DNA from: Mesostigma viride
Lineage: Eukaryota > Streptophyta > Mesostigmatophyceae > Mesostigmatales > Mesostigmataceae
Reading direction: 5' to 3'
DNA length: 62,000 nt
NCBI GenBank assembly: GCA_009746045.1
Contig: RPFO01001179.1
Coordinates: 1 to 62,000 of the forward strand
This document shows positions 52,998 to 62,000 of this stretch, in pieces. The translations under genes and the position numbers were made by a program. The first letter of the stretch is position 1. The number at the start of each line of letters is the position of its first letter. The notes under the pieces are model-generated. The model worked only from the letters and a program-made list of their open reading frames with translations, was not told where the DNA came from and did no database searches.

Positions 52998-53611
52998 AGT
53001 TGCGAGAGAGTTGCCCTGAATTCCGCCATGGTTCTTGCAGGAATGTTGCCTTTATTAAGAATAAGGAACACAGACGTAAGTCACGTCACTTCCAAGACTG
53101 CACGCAGCACAGACGACAGGGTCGCAGTGCCAAGAGAACGTGCACGCAAGAACTAGCGTCCCGGTGCTACCAAGTCACACATATAGGTTGCTAGGGACGC
53201 GTCCAAGTATTCAGCTGCACTGTCACAGCTGAACTATCAATCAATTGATTACACAGACTCTGGCACGCCTTTGGCGCGCAGATCTATCAATTGTCCATAC
53301 GGCTAGTCCTGTGGACCTATCCGTACACTGCTCAGCATCAATTGTCTCATAGGTCCTGGCGCGCTACAGCGCGCCTACCTATCAATTGACCATCAAGTCC
53401 TGTACAAGTCCTGTCATCGTCCTGCGGACTATCAAAGTGACACTTGTACATCCTGTGTCCGTACGCGCCCACAGTGGCGCGCCGGGTACTGTCGGCACAA
53501 CCTAGGAAACGTCATAACTTTTACGTTCCTTAGCCAAATGAGGCGTTCAAGGTGCCGTTGGAAAGAGCGTAACAATCTCTATCCATCTAACGTAAGTCCT
53601 TTACGTTAACT
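52998..53611 (-). repeat. 5' LTR of element 2
   Basis: 614 bp; on the minus strand it starts AGTTAACG and ends CGCAACT. The adjacent CGTATTACTCGCC is the position of the primer site, but it does not start TGG. Confidence 0.9.
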
Positions 53612-55271
53612 GTCGCCGTCCTCCTGCTCGTGGTCGATAATGTTCTCAGAGGACCCATCTTGGTCCACCGTAGTGAAGTGGACGCGACGCGGTGCAGCAC
53701 CAGCATGCCGATAGGTGACCGCTGCGCGGCGGCGTGCGAGCACATCTGACACCTTTAGAAGGTACTGCTGGATCTCGATCACATCCCACTGCTCCCACGG
53801 TATCTCAGCAAAGCGCTTTAGCACCTCATCTAGGAGTTCCGGACTCAGCGCCTCAATGAACCGCGCCCTATATTCGGTCCAGGTCAAGTCCTCAAGGCGA
53901 GCCGAGAATGCTTCAAACTCTGTCAGAAACTCGCGGAACGGAGTGGTGCCTTGGCGTAGCTTGGAAAAAGCCAGACGCTCGTGGAGCTTCCAATCAGGGG
54001 GCACCAGCTTGCGCTCAATGCGCTCTAGTAGCTCCTCTACGGTGCGAGGGTACAAGCGCGACGCGACACTCTCACAGTTGAGTATGCCGACCACTGAGGG
54101 ATCCATGCAGTTTGTGACGACGTAGGAGATAAGAACCTCGGTAGCTAGCTCACACCCATTGTGGTTGCACCGCGCCCAGTAGATCTGTACCCACATACGC
54201 GTCCATTCGTCGATCTCGCGAGGGTTCATAGTCGCGCGCAGCTTGGGCACTGGTTTAAAGTCAGGCATGGGCGGCGCCTTAATAATTAAACGCGTCGGCC
54301 CGAGGTCCGCCCACTGCGCGATACGGCGGAACATTGAAGATCGACAACGAGTCATCTGCCGATGCAGGCGCTGACCTAGTCGCGCTGCGTTGTAGCCAGA
54401 CAGACGAGGGATGCGCGTAGCCAGGATCACTGGGTGCCATGCGACTCAAGTTGAGGTTATTGCCATGCGACACGCTCGGCCGCGCAGGTCCGGCTGCTGG
54501 GACATTACGCGCCGGATGGGACGACGCGGGCCCACCCTCATCGTATACCGGTGGTGGGACCCTAGCCTCGTCCTGGGTCCACAGCGATGTCGCATTGGAC
54601 TGCAGGTCACCGCCAAAAGAAACCCGTCGACCGCTCGCCCAGGGATGTTGTAATCGTTGGGCACGTTGCGCGTGATAATAGGTCGCGTTCTGACTAAGCG
54701 GACCAAACATCTGCGACCCGGTCGGCTGGCTTAGCGGCTGCTGCTGCTGCTGCAACGGCGGAAGCTGCTGCGGCTGCTGCCACTGTTGCTGCTGCGGCGG
54801 AGGCGGTGGCTGCTGCTGCTGTACTGGCTGCTGCTGCCACTGCTGCGGCAACGGCTGTTGCTGTTCCGAATGCTGCTGTGGGGACTGCACGGGGTGCTGC
54901 TGCGGCTGCACTGGCGGGTGTTGCTGCGGCTACACTGCCAGGTGCTGGGCTGCACTCGTGGGATTCGATCTGGGCCGGGCCTCATCACCTGCCCGTTCCA
55001 TCAGCTGGTTATACTCAGCCTGCATTCGCTGCGGCTGGTATTCCTCCCTATTATCCATCCTATCCGCTCCTCGTGGCCTTCGCGGCTCACGGTAGGTACT
55101 AGCCAGCTCACCTGGGTGACCTACAGGACTGCCTTGCTGGTAGGACGAGCCCAGCTGTTGTGATACCTCCTGTACTTGGTACTCTGGGCTGCCCTGCCTA
55201 TCTAAGTCTGCACCTCCCTCCTCGGAATGACTCCTAGTCGTGCCGCGTACCTTCTTTTTACCCCGCGGCAT
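53612..55271 (-). pseudogene. gag: Gypsy Gag: polyQ N-terminus and capsid
   Basis: Best start is ATG 55271 (MPRGKKKVRGTTRSHSEEG). A charged region with YQPQRMQAEYNQLMERAG, a frame change near 54930, then Gln-rich tracts from CAG-type repeats (about 54910-54730), an Arg/Ser/Pro region and a further frame change near 54290. After that comes a typical Ty3/Gypsy capsid: EIDEWTRMWVQIYWARCN, EELLERIERKLVPPDWK, AFSKLRQGTTPFREFLTEFEAF and RFIEALSPELLDEVLKRF. It ends in an acidic HEQEDGD at the GTCGC site and continues at 42106 with the zinc knuckle. The two frame changes make it non-functional as read. Confidence 0.85.
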
Positions 55272-55430
55272 GTTTACCAGTACCACATCCACAAGAGAAG
55301 GAAGGAAGGAGAGAGGAAGAAGGAGGAAAATGCCATGCACATGCCCACAAGCAATCAACCAAGCGACTGCCCTACGTTATTCTGCTAATGTAGCTATTAT
55401 ATAGTAAGCTATAATTAGTACTCTACTCCT

Positions 55431-55817
55431 CTAGAAACTAGGTGGCTGCCTAGGTGGGGTGCTGACAGTGAGTTGGCTGAACGTGACTGTGACAGCCTGT
55501 GTGTCCCCCGTCCTGCTCTCTACTGTTGCACTATTGGGTGCACAGCTACGGCCCCTAGGCATTGGGCGAGTCCTAATCTCCTGAGGTGGTGCCTCTACGT
55601 GCAAGCCTACTGGACGTGTCATGTATTCCTGGATAAACCTATCTGCTTCCCATGCTGTCTTGAATCCCTTAAAGATAGCCCTATGCCTATCCACTATATA
55701 GTTCTTGCAGTCTACCCAGCTATAGAAGTTAACGCCAAGCGCATTGGCGTGATCCTGATTCGGCATATCTCTGCGATTCCAGCGACACCGGAACGAGTTC
55801 ATTCCGACAAGTATCAA
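55431..55817 (-). pseudogene. Viroplasmin / RNase H1 N-terminal-like domain fragment
   Basis: An open frame of 128 codons. Residues about 30-65 (NFYSWVDCKNYIVDRHRAIFKGFKTAWEADRFIQEYM, given in parts: SWVDCKNYIV, FKGFKTAWEADRFI) fit the small domain shared by caulimovirus viroplasmin and the N-terminus of eukaryotic RNase H1: S/TW-x-[DE]-C then FK-x-[FY]-x-[ST]-x-x-[ED]-A. The rest is Pro/Thr-rich without a known domain. No full RNase H catalytic domain follows. It lies upstream of the Gypsy gag on the same strand, so it may be a 5' ORF of that element or a separate relic. Only the domain resemblance is claimed. Confidence 0.4.
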
Positions 55818-56011
55818 GAAAGTTATGGTGTTCCGACTTCCCGGTCGCGCGCGAGCGCGAGCCGGCTGTTCTTCTAAGTCGCGCGTGAATATGTGCCGAC
55901 GGCATATGGGGTCGACAGTAATTCCTGGGCTGACAGGAATTAGGTGCTGAACCTACGACGGTATTGGATTAATACGTCGTACGCAGGAAATAGGAACCTT
56001 AACCTGTGGTC

Positions 56012-56559
56012 TGTTGGTACCGCAGGCTTAGTCCTGGACTATTGGGTGCAGACGCAATAATCACTGTGGACTGTACTCTGTGGTCACTGTGCCTGTATGG
56101 CAGACCTACTGTATAGGATCTGGACGCTGTACAGGTTGTTAATACTGTACCGGGGGTGTTAATACTGAGCAGGCCTACGAGGCTGCTCAGGCCTAGCAAA
56201 GCACAGTGCACAAGTATATAAAGAATAGGCCAGTGCCAACTGGTTAGATCTCTTGCGAGCCCGCCGCACGTGTGTTGCCTTGACTTGGCAAACTCGTGTC
56301 TAAGCACTCACGTGCACGAGTGCTGTAAGCCTATATTTTTAACCAAGCTCCATTCCAACCATTCTCATGATGAATCTATCCGCGCGCATTGGAATCTATC
56401 TATCCCTACACATTGCGCTTTAACTCAAATTACAACGATGTTCCGGTTCCATCAAGGCGGTTTACTGCCTGGGCTTAATCGTCGAGTTTAATCCTGCGCT
56501 GGACTGCTGCGGATACTCGCGGAATCGAGACTAGCGGATCATAGAAGGGCGCGGTACCA
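56012..56559 (+). repeat. Possible LTR of a decayed + strand element
   Basis: Starts TGTTGGTACCGC; its TGGTACCGC is the exact reverse complement of GCGGTACCA at the other end (56551-56559). It contains a TATA box (TATATAAAG, 56215-56223). GGTACCAGATTATCGG at the end resembles a tRNA-Met-type primer site. No second copy is in the window. Confidence 0.3.
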
Positions 56560-57800
56560 GATTATCGGTTTATGATGCGTTCCGGAATGGTTGAGTTCCC
56601 AACGACGGCCGAGGCTAAGTTTATCTTGGAGGTCGTTGGTGGGCGTTTGTACGCCAGGACTAGCTGGATTGGCTGCGTGAAGGTTTCCTGAGCTATCCAG
56701 ATTGCGGGCACGTTATTGGCGACGAATGAGTTTCGTTGCTGGCCTGCTACGTGTTGACGAGCGCTCCTGGCTGTTTCGCATTTCCTGATGACAAGATGTT
56801 GCGGAATCGGCTTTTAGTGATCCTTGTGGGTTGCTGGGTTTAAATGGATCGAGTTATCCAGATTTATCAAGAGTCAACTGCGCATGCGGTTCGGCATGGA
56901 TCGAGTCGATCAGATCATTGGTTGCGTTCCGGTTTGCGGCATGGCTATGCTTTGCAGCTGAGTGAAGCTACGAGTTTCAAGCGTTCGAGATTTTTCGTCA
57001 AGCGAAGGCGTTTCGCTGCCATGGGTGGCGGTCAAGCATGTTGCTGCAGTGTTGGCTACGACAATTATAAGCTCGGCTGGTGTTGACTGTCGATCGAGTA
57101 TGCTGGCCATGGCGAGTTTTCGCGCATGTACTAGTCGACATAGCTGCGAGCTGTGCTGGTCGTGAGCTCGAGGAGCTACGCGAGGCGTCATCTGCAAGGT
57201 TGCAGTTTGTGCGGTGTGGAGTTATCCATCGTCAATCTTTCCAGATTTATATTGCAAAGCTGCAGATTGCTGTCGAGTTCTCTTTATACCGCTTGATGAG
57301 CGATTGTGAACGGCGCTGGTGTGGGCGTGTCGGCAGCTAGAGGGTGAAGTTGTGTCGACTGCGACGAGAGAGCGTCGGCATCTGGGGAGCAGCGAGAAGA
57401 AGTTGTTCCTGGTTAATTTTCCGAGTCGCGGGTGACAATGTCGACAAGCGGCAAGGTCGGCGGTGTTGTTGAAATTAATAATGGCAGTGCTGCGCGACGT
57501 GATGATTGCATTGCTGCGACGCGAGGACGTCGGGCATCGACTGCGGCGAGAGACGGCAGCAAGAAGAGCGGATGGCCAGGCGAAGTATCGCGGGGCGACT
57601 AGAATGTCACAGGCGACCGGGCGAGACGCGAGTATGCTGGCGCGAGTCGCAGGCGACTGGGTATGTCGCGAGCGACCGGGTATGTCGCAGGCGGCAGATC
57701 TAGAGTATGTAGAGCGATGGCAAATGATGGCTGCCGGTTGCAGTTAATTGCATATTTGCTCTCAGCATTCCACTGCTATATGTGGTATGGCGCTATGAGA
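56560..57800. other. Stretch without supported gene
   Basis: Short open frames only. Repeated GGATCGAGT, GCGAC(C)GGG and TCGCAGGCGAC words (57600-57690) suggest decayed repetitive sequence. Nothing recognisable. Confidence 0.4.
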
Positions 57801-59604
57801 ATCATGGCATTGAGGCCGTGATTGCAGAACTCGTGGAGTTTGCAAGGAATTAATGGATGGTGCGTCCATCATTAGTTGGCGCGCGTGTACGTGACTGGCA
57901 GGCAGCTCCTACAAGGTCAGCATTTCCTGAGTCAGCGACTGGCAGGCAGGGATGGTTTTGTTGGTCGGGGGTAGCCAGATAACGTATAAGGCGAGAGCTG
58001 AAGGGTTCCCATAGCCGGAGGTCTCGCTGAAGACGTGCTGTTTCTGGGTCATGTATGCAGTAGCCGAAGCACAGTTGTGCTGTTCTGCGTGTGAAGGGGC
58101 TTGAGGGCCAAGTAACATGCCGTTTTCTCCACCGCTTGTATGTTGAGTGTGTCCCCGAGCGGGTGTTGAGTACATCATTCCTGTTAAGGGATATGTGAGG
58201 GACAGCCCCAGGCTCGGTCTAGCATGGTGTTGCTATTCCTTGAAGCATGAACACACTGGGGGATCAGATGCTGAATGTGTTTCCAAAATTACTGCAATAA
58301 TTTGACGGTTGTTGGTGACTGGCCTGTTTGCACAGGGTCAGGTTGAGCTCCCATGTGATCTCTGTATTGATGTGTGAGGGTGGGCAACTCACAGCATTGT
58401 GCAGAATGCCCCTGGTCTAGTGTATGACAGGGAAGGGCACCCTTATTACAGTTGTATAAGGGTGTGGATAAGGGCCTCGCGGTTGGCCGTTACCACCATG
58501 TGCTGGTGTGTAATTAGTGATCGAGACCCAGGAAGTACCTCTTCTGGATTGAAGTGTGGGAAGGGTCTAACAAGTGTTCGGTTTGATGTTTTGATTTGTG
58601 CCAACAATCTGAAGTCAAGCATTTGCATCTGATTTTCAAGGTTTAGGCAGCTGGGCTTGGCGTGGTGAGCCAGGTGGAAACCAGTTGGCCATAAATGCTT
58701 TGAGTGGTTTTGGAAACATCACCTTAGCAATAATATGCCTGTTCTGTGATCAGCCATTCAAGGACAGGTAAGCTGATGGGAGTCAGTTATACCTGGGTAC
58801 CTGAGCTTTGCCAGCTGCAGGTGTAATGCAGAGGATCAGTTTGCTACAGCTGTATCGAGGCCCCAGGGTGACCCTGGCCAGGCCCCTGGGGTACCTTCAT
58901 ATACGGTGGTTGGGCAAGCAGACAGGCAGGCTGCACCCCTGGATTGATCGGCCAAACACCAGGCCTGATCGGGTGTGCGCCTATAACTGCGTTGGGAGGA
59001 TTCCCAGAGAGATTTTAATGTTGTGGTCTTGGCTAGGCAAAGCACAAGACGGTGCCAAGATGGCTAGCATGCTCATCCAGGTGCTACGTCCTGAGGCTGC
59101 TAACATTAAAGTGGATACCAATGCTCAGGTCTCTGACATGGGATCTTGGTCAGCATACAGGAGAACTGCTGGTCGGTGAGCCAAGTTGCCCCTGGGTGTC
59201 TAGCTTTGTGTTGGGACACACGTGGAAAGGGCCTCAACATGCCTTAGGGGAAAATTAACAGTTGGTTAATAAACCCTAACTTTCCAGTGTTAATGGAAAA
59301 CTGATGATACCCGATATGCACTGGCAGGTTGCCAGAAAATATAACCGTTGGCAGCATTGCTCCTCATCCAAGCAGTGTTCATGGTATATTCTGCAATATC
59401 ACTCCTGTATTTACAGTTTATCCATAATAGTGTTCCCCCATACTATGTACAAGACCTGCAGGGTCTGTTGCAAGGGGGTTCCTAATCCTGGATTCTCCAA
59501 TGTGGTACGTTGGAGTGTTGCTGGGTCCAGAGTTCTGTGTCTGCAAGTGAACCTGAGATGCTGTCAGCTTCAGCTGCCCAGTGATACCTGTCGAGCTTGA
59601 AGGT

Positions 59605-59685
59605 GATGAACCAGAAATCCAGAAATCCAGATTTCCAGAATTCAAGAGTTCCAGAGTTCCAGAGATTCCAGTTTCCAGAGATGCA
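59605..59685. repeat. Short degenerate (CCAGAR) repeats
   Basis: CCAGAAAT, CCAGATTT, CCAGAGTT and CCAGAGAT units recur about every 8-10 bases. Confidence 0.7.
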
Positions 59686-60221
59686 GACCAGTGTCCTGAG
59701 GGGGCTAATAATATTGTCAAGTGGATCCAGATTTTCCTGTTGAGTTCAGGCTGTCAGAGTGGCAGGAGGTAACTACCTGAGTGTTGCCAGGGGATACATA
59801 CATGGCTGAGTGCCAGATTTATATTTGTCTCCCGTTTTGGCAGTTGCTTACATATATGGTTTCTTGTAGCAACCATGCTGCTTTGGGGAATTATTATGTC
59901 CTCAAAAAGAAAGAAAATGTTGGAACAGTGCAGCATGTTTAAAGTTGGCTACCAGATGGAGAAGAAACCAGATTATGTTTGAAGGGTTGGCACAAGCTTC
60001 CTGAAGAAAATTTCCAGTCTACAAGGTCCGGGACTATGGAGCCTGCAGAGGATGCTTCAAGAGCAATCTGAAACCTGCTGAATGCTGAAGGCCGACTGTG
60101 GAGGGTATATACAGATCAGCATCTGCATACGTGAGTTGCTGATGATGGATGTGTGATTCCAGTTGACCCTGTCCCTGGCCTGTGCATGTTCAGATTGATT
60201 GCTGTATGACAATCAGCATAT

Positions 60222-60470
60222 GGAAGTTGTGATGGTTCCCAGGTGTGTTGCTGTAAAACCATAGGATTTGGTTTCCTCCTAGTTTGGAGTTGGCTGGCCT
60301 GGAAGTTATGATTGATCCCAGATGTGATGCTGTGAAACCATATAGTTTGGTTGTCTCCTCATTATGGAGTTGGCTGGTCTTGGGATGATTTACTCTGTCC
60401 ACGACTGTTTTGCTGTAAAACCTAGGATTTGGTTTCTCCCAGGGTGATATGGGAGTTGGCTGGTCTGAGG
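60222..60470. repeat. Minisatellite, three units of about 80 bp
   Basis: Each unit contains GTTGCTGTAAAACC or GATGCTGTGAAACC, then GGATTTGGTT-like sequence and GGAGTTGGCTGG; starts near 60222, 60301 and 60380. Confidence 0.75.
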
Positions 60471-61757
60471 ACATGTTTCAGGGACTGAAAAACCTTACTG
60501 ATGTTTGACCTCGGGGTGTTACACTGTCAGATGTGATATGGATCTGTGCACGAGGTAGCCCAAGGTTGGCTCCACGGTGTGGTGCCTTATTCAGCCTGGG
60601 TGGGGTTTTCTTCTCAGTGCCTCTATCATCTGATGCTTATGTGTACCCTGCAATGATGGTTGCTTCATGGTTATCAGTATGGTTGTTCCTGAATGAGTTT
60701 CAGCCTGACATGTACAGTTTGTATGTGAGGGTTGATCTGTGCTCTGGATAAGGGCATATGTGGCAGGCTGAAGGACCTACGAGAGGGGATCTGGACAATC
60801 TAGCCTAAGAATAACATTACGTTGTTTGCTGGATTTGCTTCAGATATGTATCCCTTGGTCCTTGCCACTAGAGATGTTAGTGCTTATCACGACATGTCCC
60901 AAGTTGAGAGGCATGTGGGCGTGGTTTGTTAGCTGCCACCTGTGGGCCCTATCATTGATGATGCACAGCAGAATGCCTGATGAGGTGCTAAGGATGAGAA
61001 GCCTCGATCGTCATAGCCCAGTTGGTGGAGAGTACCCCTGATCTGATTTTGTCTGGGATTGACTTTGCCCAGCCTAACACCTTGGAGATCTTTGTTGACA
61101 GTTCCATGGATGCTCGCCAGGTCACTAAGGTCAGGGGGAGATCTGCTGCTCTGTTTGCTTTCTATCAGAGCAGGGCAAGTTTGTTCAGCTGGTACAGCAG
61201 ACTGCAGAAGAGGGTCTGTATCAGTTCAGATGTGGCAGAATGCAGGGCCATATGTGAGGGGATCCAGTCCAGCTTGTACAAAAAGCTGGACTCAGCTGGC
61301 TTCAGTTACCCCTTGGTCCTTGCAGATGGAGACGTTGTTGCTAACAGACAGCATGGGTATGGTCCAGTTTGTTCACAAGCAGCTGGCCAGAAGCCGGGAC
61401 CTGGATTATTTGTTGCTGAAGGAGTTGGCCAGTTTGGTTGACTTGAAGCATATCCCTGGCGAGGAGAACCCTGCTGATGCATTGACCAAGCTGCCACACA
61501 AGGCCCCAGCCCAGTACAATGTACTGAGGAAGCTCATGAATGCTGACTGTCAAGTCGGTCTATCTGTCTAAAAGCTGAGAGCTGGGTGCTTAAGTCTCTG
61601 GATATCAGGCTGGGAGCTTGATTGTACATAATCCTGAGCACACCTTGAGGGGTGAGACATGTCTCTGGTGTGGGAATGTCTGACATTGTCTCTGATGGAG
61701 AGATGTCTATCTGGGGTTTTCATCTCAGTCTGAGGTTTCCCCAGATCTGTGGTTTGT

Positions 61758-61779
61758 GGGCGGGGTTCGATTCCCTGGT
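61758..61779 (+). other. tRNA T-arm-like motif downstream of the third copy
   Basis: GGGCGGGGTTCGATTCCC with the same flanking bases as 44721-44744 on the minus strand; perfect T-stem, B-box consensus, no other tRNA arms. The remaining end of the window (61780-62000) shows nothing else. Confidence 0.6.
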
Positions 61780-62000
61780 GCCGTCTTAAGGCGGAGTTTC
61801 ACGGACTGGCTGACCCATCCACCATGCTGGTGAGGTGGCGACAGGTCCCCTGATTTTCCACGGTTGGAATGAGTATAGGAGCTTGTGTTTTGCATGTGCT
61901 TCGCGTAGATGTTGTGTCTGGTTCGATAAGGGGCAGCAGACCGGCGCCGACTCCCGTCTGGGGGTCAGCAATGTTTTCTGATGAGCTGTTGTGGGTGATC

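Larger units (their letters stand above)
42112..53611 (-). mobile_element. Element 2: 11.5 kb Copia-like retrotransposon, gag-IN-PR-RT-RH order, with extra ORF
   Basis: LTRs of 614 bp at 52998-53611 (5', minus strand) and 42112-42725 (3'), with one difference seen (A/T near 42528 and 53414). Ends are AGTTGCG ... AACT (plus-strand reading), like element 1. GTCGC flanks both ends (42107-42111, 53612-53616). On the minus strand AAAGAAAAGAAGGTATTGG precedes the 3' LTR. The order is ORF0, Gag, TGA, integrase, protease, RT (HGDD), RNase H. It carries a piggyBac-like element in the 3' UTR and a split-repeat element in gag. Pol has several frameshifts despite the near-identical LTRs. Confidence 0.9.
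57801..61571 (+). pseudogene. Third, decayed copy of the element 2-type retrotransposon
   Basis: Recognisable pieces in order: a protease-like IKVDTNAQVSDMGS at about 59100-59145 (element 2: LEVDTNSQVSIIGT); the RT end LRGMWAWF ... RMPDEVL at about 60900-60985 (element 2: VRGMVAWV ... RLPDDML); and RNase H at 61076-61571 in two frames: LEIFVDSSMDARQVTKVRG, SSDVAECRAICEG, then TDSMGMVQFVHKQLARSRDL and HIPGEENPADALTKL with a stop at 61569. The protease again lies before RT and without RT sequence upstream of it. Integrase and gag cannot be identified with confidence in 57801-59000. Several tandem repeats have invaded the RT region. Confidence 0.65.

Noticed and set aside
56844-57340. Possible gag of a + strand element after the candidate LTR at 56012-56559
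   Set aside because: Only short frames interrupted by stops, no capsid or zinc-knuckle pattern.
60533-60751. Small membrane-like ORF (hydrophobic stretches)
   Set aside because: It lies in the decayed RT region of the third retroelement copy, lacks homologues I recognise and is likely chance.

Overview
This 62 kb window is eukaryotic and is almost entirely a nest of transposable elements; I see no convincing host gene, rRNA or complete tRNA. The signs are several kinds of LTR retrotransposon (Ty3/Gypsy chromovirus, Ty1/Copia and a diverged Copia-like type), a TTAA-flanked piggyBac-like element, a TA-flanked MITE, split-direct-repeat elements, fold-back elements and long microsatellites. The split-repeat elements recall TOC1 of Chlamydomonas and Kangaroo of Volvox. 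An alga is a reasonable guess, but this is inference; nothing here fixes the species.

Layout. 1-5303: the 3' part of a strongly decayed Gypsy element on + (gag and pol remains, a downstream V/A/P-rich ORF, 3' LTR). 5304-6032: tandem repeats. 6033-9379: the 5' part of a Copia element on + (LTR, PBS, gag, protease, integrase), cut where a Gypsy LTR begins. 9380-55271: one Gypsy chromovirus on the minus strand, spread over about 46 kb by insertions. In its own 5'->3' order it reads gag 55271-53612, [element 2, 53611-42112], gag zinc knuckle, [split-repeat element 41800-39834], protease and reverse transcriptase, [3 kb repeat-rich insert 38240-35240], RT and RNase H, [element 1, 34117-27126], linker, [palindromic cluster 26777-19889, itself carrying a Copia-type element at 20590-25576], integrase, [TA-flanked MITE 19480-19255], integrase and chromodomain, ORF3, [fold-back element 17862-11525], ORF3, PPT, 3' LTR. 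For seven of these insertions I could place the ends from target duplications or from the host reading frame closing when the insert is left out. The 5' LTR of this Gypsy element was not found. 55272-62000: a viroplasmin-like fragment, a possible LTR, and a decayed + strand copy of the element 2 type.

The most interesting system is the element 1 / element 2 lineage (27126-34117 on + and 42112-53611 on -, with a third decayed copy near 57.8-61.6 kb). These Copia-like LTR elements have the order gag - integrase - protease - RT - RNase H, with the protease between integrase and RT instead of upstream of integrase. Gag and pol lie in one frame separated by a single TGA followed by C, which suggests stop-codon readthrough. 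The RT box is HGDD rather than YVDD, the protease has D-T-N/M rather than D-T/S-G, and the LTRs begin AGTTG/AGTT and end CAACT/AACT rather than TG...CA. Element 1 also shows D where the catalytic E of integrase is expected.

Other notable structures: two split-direct-repeat elements with a conserved G-quadruplex motif in the short arm; two families of nested palindromes made of perfect 77-121 bp palindromes separated by inverted arms carrying a tRNA B-box-like motif; a 6.3 kb fold-back element with ends built of CTGAG repeats; a gag-protease-only Copia element with near-identical LTRs; and a third ORF downstream of pol in the Gypsy chromovirus.
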